Below are positions 22,096 through 24,725 of a DNA stretch of 24,725 bases, in pieces; positions within the stretch are counted from its first letter, which is position 1; the number at the start of each line of letters is the position of its first letter. A program made the position numbers and the translations under genes. Origin of the DNA: Eubacteriales bacterium. Lineage in GTDB: Bacteria > Bacillota > Clostridia > JAQUNY01. The notes beneath the pieces were generated by a model. It saw only the letters and a list, made by a program, of their open reading frames with translations. It was not told the DNA's origin and made no database searches. The stretch covers positions 1 through 24,725 of the forward strand of contig JAQUNY010000008.1 in the NCBI GenBank assembly GCA_028717405.1, read 5' to 3'.

Positions 22096-23547
22096 TCAGA
22101 CTGAAGCCTGCTTTGCCGTGCGTGTCAGGTTTTTCATCCATTTGAAGCGGTTGACTTTCACCAGCGCTACAAAGCATTTAAGTATCTGGTCCGATTTGAG
22201 GCAGGCGAAAACTACTGCCGGATGTGCATGGAAAACAAACGCTGCAATCAGCGCCGACGGGATGACTGCCAGCCACACGAAAATCAGGTCGTTTATCAGG
22301 ACAAAATAAATTGAGCCGCCTGCTCTTACTATGCCCGTGAGAGAGGACATCTGATAGGATGTCCCAACTATCATCACCGACATGATAATAAGGAAAAGTC
22401 TTGCCATTGCCGCGGTTTCGGCAGAAATATTATATATTGCCAGGACAGGATCGATCACCAGATACATGACCAGCCCTGAGAAAACGCCTATAATGAGAAA
22501 AAGCAGCTGTAGTCTGCGGGCATAAAATTTCACCTTTTCCATGTCTCCTGATCCGACGGTCTGGGCGATTATTACTGATGAAGCCCCGGCAGTGCCATAT
22601 GCCGCGCATCTTACAACTGAAAAAACCACATTTGAGATACTTACCGCAGTGAGGGCTGCAGGCCCGAGTCTTCCGACTATGGCTCCCTGTACTGCAAGAT
22701 TTATGCCCCAGAATATGTCGCCGGATATAACCGGCAGTCCGTATTTAAAGAAGTCGCGCACAAGTGCAGAATCAGCCTTGATCAGCTCTTTGAACCTGAT
22801 TTTCAGCCTGTCGTCCATGTGCCTGACGTAAACAACCATTACGGTAAACTCCGCAATACGGGCTGCAAGTGTGGCCAGGGCGGCTCCTCTGATACCGAGC
22901 GCAGGGGCGCCAAGATTGCCGAAAATCAGGACCCAGTTCAGAGAAACGTTTACAAAAAATGTTACGATGGACAGGTTCATACCTATTCTGACCTTTTCTA
23001 CGCTTCTCATTGAAAATATCAGGACCTGTGTTACAACAAAAAACAGATAAGAAAATCTTATTATTTCAAGATATTTAAGCCCTTCGGTAATTACGGCAGG
23101 CTCGTTGGTGAATAAGCGCATCAGATTTTCCGGGAAAAACAGCGCAGCTGCAAAAATCAATATGCCGGCTGACAAGCTGAATTTCAGGGCAATGCCGATG
23201 ATACTTTTGATACTGCCGACATCTCTTTTTCCCCAGTACTGGGATGACAACACGACAATAGCCGCTCCAAGCCCCATTACAAGCATGTGGAGGATATTTT
23301 GTATCTGGTTGGCGACATATACGCCGGATATGGCCAGCTCACCGAGCCTTCCCACCATCAGATTGTCGGCAAGGCTCACCGAAAAGGTTATAATATTCTG
23401 TAAAACCATGGGGGCGGCGAGCATGAAGACCCATTTATAGAGCGATTTGGCGTCCGGGCGGGAAGGAAGGGCTCCCTTGTCAACAGCTTTGTCGCTGCCG
23501 GAAACGGGCCTTTCTTCGTCATTGAATGGTTCTGTCTGATTATGCAT
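22096..23547 (-). CDS. MATE-family multidrug/cation antiporter
   Basis: 483 residues with about 12 membrane helices in two homologous halves. A hydrophilic N-terminus of about 30 residues leads into LYKWVFMLAAPMVLQNIITF, then SLADNLMVGRLGELAISGVY, the classic first-helix MATE pattern. LGAAIVVLSSQYWGKRD and the second-half equivalents (PVISGDIFWGINLAVQGAIV and GTAGASSVIIAQTVGSGDME) follow. MATE proteins of this NorM/DinF branch export drugs or metabolites with Na+ or H+. It overlaps the upstream MFS gene by 8 bp, which indicates translational coupling, and converges on the heliorhodopsin. Substrate cannot be set from sequence. Confidence 0.93.
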   Translation of the reverse strand: MHNQTEPFNDEERPVSGSDKAVDKGALPSRPDAKSLYKWVFMLAAPMVLQNIITFSVSLADNLMVGRLGELAISGVYVANQIQNILHMLVMGLGAAIVVLSSQYWGKRDVGSIKSIIGIALKFSLSAGILIFAAALFFPENLMRLFTNEPAVITEGLKYLEIIRFSYLFFVVTQVLIFSMRSVEKVRIGMNLSIVTFFVNVSLNWVLIFGNLGAPALGIRGAALATLAARIAEFTVMVVYVRHMDDRLKIRFKELIKADSALVRDFFKYGLPVISGDIFWGINLAVQGAIVGRLGPAALTAVSISNVVFSVVRCAAYGTAGASSVIIAQTVGSGDMEKVKFYARRLQLLFLIIGVFSGLVMYLVIDPVLAIYNISAETAAMARLFLIIMSVMIVGTSYQMSSLTGIVRAGGSIYFVLINDLIFVWLAVIPSALIAAFVFHAHPAVVFACLKSDQILKCFVALVKVNRFKWMKNLTRTAKQASV

Positions 23548-24725
23548 GATTTATATTTTCTGTTTTAACCTTTCCATTTATTGTGAGCGCAATGCCTCCC
23601 GCAATGAATAGCGCTATCAGGCTGAGTATACCTATTGAAGAACGGCCGGTGAGCGACGCAAACATTGCATAAAGAGCGGGGCCTATCACTGCGGCGAATT
23701 TTCCGAATATGTCGAAGAAACCGAAGAATTCGTTTGACCGTTCAGGAGGTATCAGCTTGCCGAAAAATGACCTTGAAAGAGCCTGCATCCCGCCCTGGGA
23801 AGTGCCGACAAGGAGGGCAAGCACCCAGAAAAGGGCTGATGAAGAAGAAAGGGCTTTTTCATAATCAGCTGAGATATCTTTATCATTAAGGAATGTGTAT
23901 ATCCCGGTTTTTATTCTTCCAAGCTCGGCACGTGTTTCCTGCCCGGTGGAGGAATCAATCAGCGGATCGATTATTGCCGTGAAACTCTCAGCTCTGTCTG
24001 AGGCGGATAGAATGGATCTTGTATCCAGCCTGATCCTGTCAAGATCCTCGGTGGAGACATGAGTCAGACCAGCCGTGGCTGCTTTGTAGGAACTCTCAAA
24101 TTTGTCTTCGTAAGAAAACTGGTGCGGCTCAAGTGAAAATCCCATATAAAAACCGAAAACGCAGACGGTTATATATATCGCTATACCGATTTTCAGCATA
24201 TTGATCGAACCTATAAAAGAAGCGAGCCTGCTGAAAATAATGGAAAACGGCACGGCGACAAGCTGAGTAACGAGAAGGGCCAGTATCATCCCCGTGGTAC
24301 CCAGCCCAAGTGTAGAACCATATGAGGTTGCCATGTGGATGACAGTTCCAACACCATCGATATAAAAAAAGTAAGCAATCACAAAGGTGAAGAGCTTTTT
24401 GTCGCGGAATATTTCTTTTACGGTTTTCTTAAGATTGGCCAGCGCGTGGGATGCCAGCCTCGATGGGGGAGCGTCGACATAATGGACCTGTCTGACATTT
24501 TTCATAAAAGGTATGCTGAAAACGACCCACCATACCGTTGTAAGTACGACCGAAAGCTTCACTGCGGCCGTGTTGCTGACCCCAAGCTTTTCCCCAAGCA
24601 TGATCAGTGCTATCGACATGATGAAAGGGATCGTGCTGCCTCCTATATAGCCCATTGCATAGCCATAGGAGTACACCCGGTCCATGCGCTCCGTATCAGT
24701 TATATCTGTCAGGAAACTGTCATAA
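23540..24725 (-). CDS. MFS transporter, Atg22/UMF1-like (5' end outside window)
   Basis: The frame is open to the window edge: YDSFLTDITDTERMDRVYSY precedes the first in-frame ATG at 24685, and this stretch followed by GYAMGYIGG matches the first cytoplasmic loop of the Atg22/UMF1 group. The gene therefore starts outside the window and its N-terminal helices are missing. Visible helices include STIPFIMSIALIMLG, FVIAYFFYIDGVGTVIHMA, MILALLVTQLVAVPFSIIF and the C-terminal FWVLALLVGTSQGGMQALSR with FFGKLIPPERSNEFFGFFDI. Between two helices (about residues 183-285 counted from 24685) lies a ~100-residue charged, soluble-looking insert absent from most MFS proteins I know. The substrate is unknown. 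It is translationally coupled to the MATE gene. Confidence 0.85.
   Translation of the reverse strand, partial: YDSFLTDITDTERMDRVYSYGYAMGYIGGSTIPFIMSIALIMLGEKLGVSNTAAVKLSVVLTTVWWVVFSIPFMKNVRQVHYVDAPPSRLASHALANLKKTVKEIFRDKKLFTFVIAYFFYIDGVGTVIHMATSYGSTLGLGTTGMILALLVTQLVAVPFSIIFSRLASFIGSINMLKIGIAIYITVCVFGFYMGFSLEPHQFSYEDKFESSYKAATAGLTHVSTEDLDRIRLDTRSILSASDRAESFTAIIDPLIDSSTGQETRAELGRIKTGIYTFLNDKDISADYEKALSSSSALFWVLALLVGTSQGGMQALSRSFFGKLIPPERSNEFFGFFDIFGKFAAVIGPALYAMFASLTGRSSIGILSLIALFIAGGIALTINGKVKTENINHA

Overview
The window looks like a chromosome segment of a Gram-positive, probably anaerobic, clostridial-type Firmicute of moderate GC content. Supporting signs are strong AGGAGG-type ribosome binding sites, many extended -10 promoters (TGnTATAAT), a Ctc-type long ribosomal protein L25, an ECF transporter S-component, a MocR regulator, lipoprotein signals, and a structured RNA that resembles the raiA-motif RNA of Firmicutes. 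No tRNA, rRNA, insertion sequence, prophage or CRISPR array is visible. The closest named taxon cannot be fixed from the sequence alone.

Layout. 1-2316 (+): the end of a CorC/HlyC-type CBS-domain protein overlaps a membrane-anchored CapA-type metallophosphatase. 2285-4612: a MocR/PdxR-like regulator (-) is divergent from an ECF S-component (+); a 19-bp-spaced direct repeat between them may be the operator, and B6-vitamer uptake is the natural guess. 4700-6264: purC (+), preceded by three 12-bp tandem repeats and an inverted repeat, converges on the L25 gene (-). 6314-8453 (+): a malate/L-lactate/sulfolactate-type dehydrogenase with a two-domain GNAT acetyltransferase. 8585-9398 (+): an archaeal-type triose-phosphate isomerase. 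9637-11958 (+): a CopA-type Cu+ ATPase. 12099-15546 (-): an ABC-2 exporter (ATPase and two permeases) with its own consensus promoter, followed by a tiny membrane protein. 15601-17949 (-): a large surface lipoprotein with a papain/transglutaminase-like Cys-His-Asp set.

18324-20293: a candidate raiA-like noncoding RNA (+) with promoter, closing helix and terminator lies tail-to-tail with a two-gene operon (-). That operon has a cytidylate-kinase-like protein fused to a PD-(D/E)XK-like domain, then hpt.

20499-22084 (+): a small lipoprotein, a 35-codon Ala/Gly/Asp-rich ORF, and a heliorhodopsin that ends at a strong stem-loop. 22096-24725 (-): an Atg22/UMF1-like MFS transporter (cut by the window edge) and a MATE exporter overlap by 8 bp and converge on the heliorhodopsin.

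The most remarkable gene is the heliorhodopsin at 21244-22026. It keeps the retinal-binding lysine (K246) and the glutamate counterion (E113), yet sits in what looks like an anaerobe's genome with no retinal-synthesis gene nearby. Next are the raiA-like RNA, the kinase-nuclease fusion beside hpt, the archaeal-type isomerase, and the thiol-hydrolase-like lipoprotein. Several candidate operators were found only by reading the bases.
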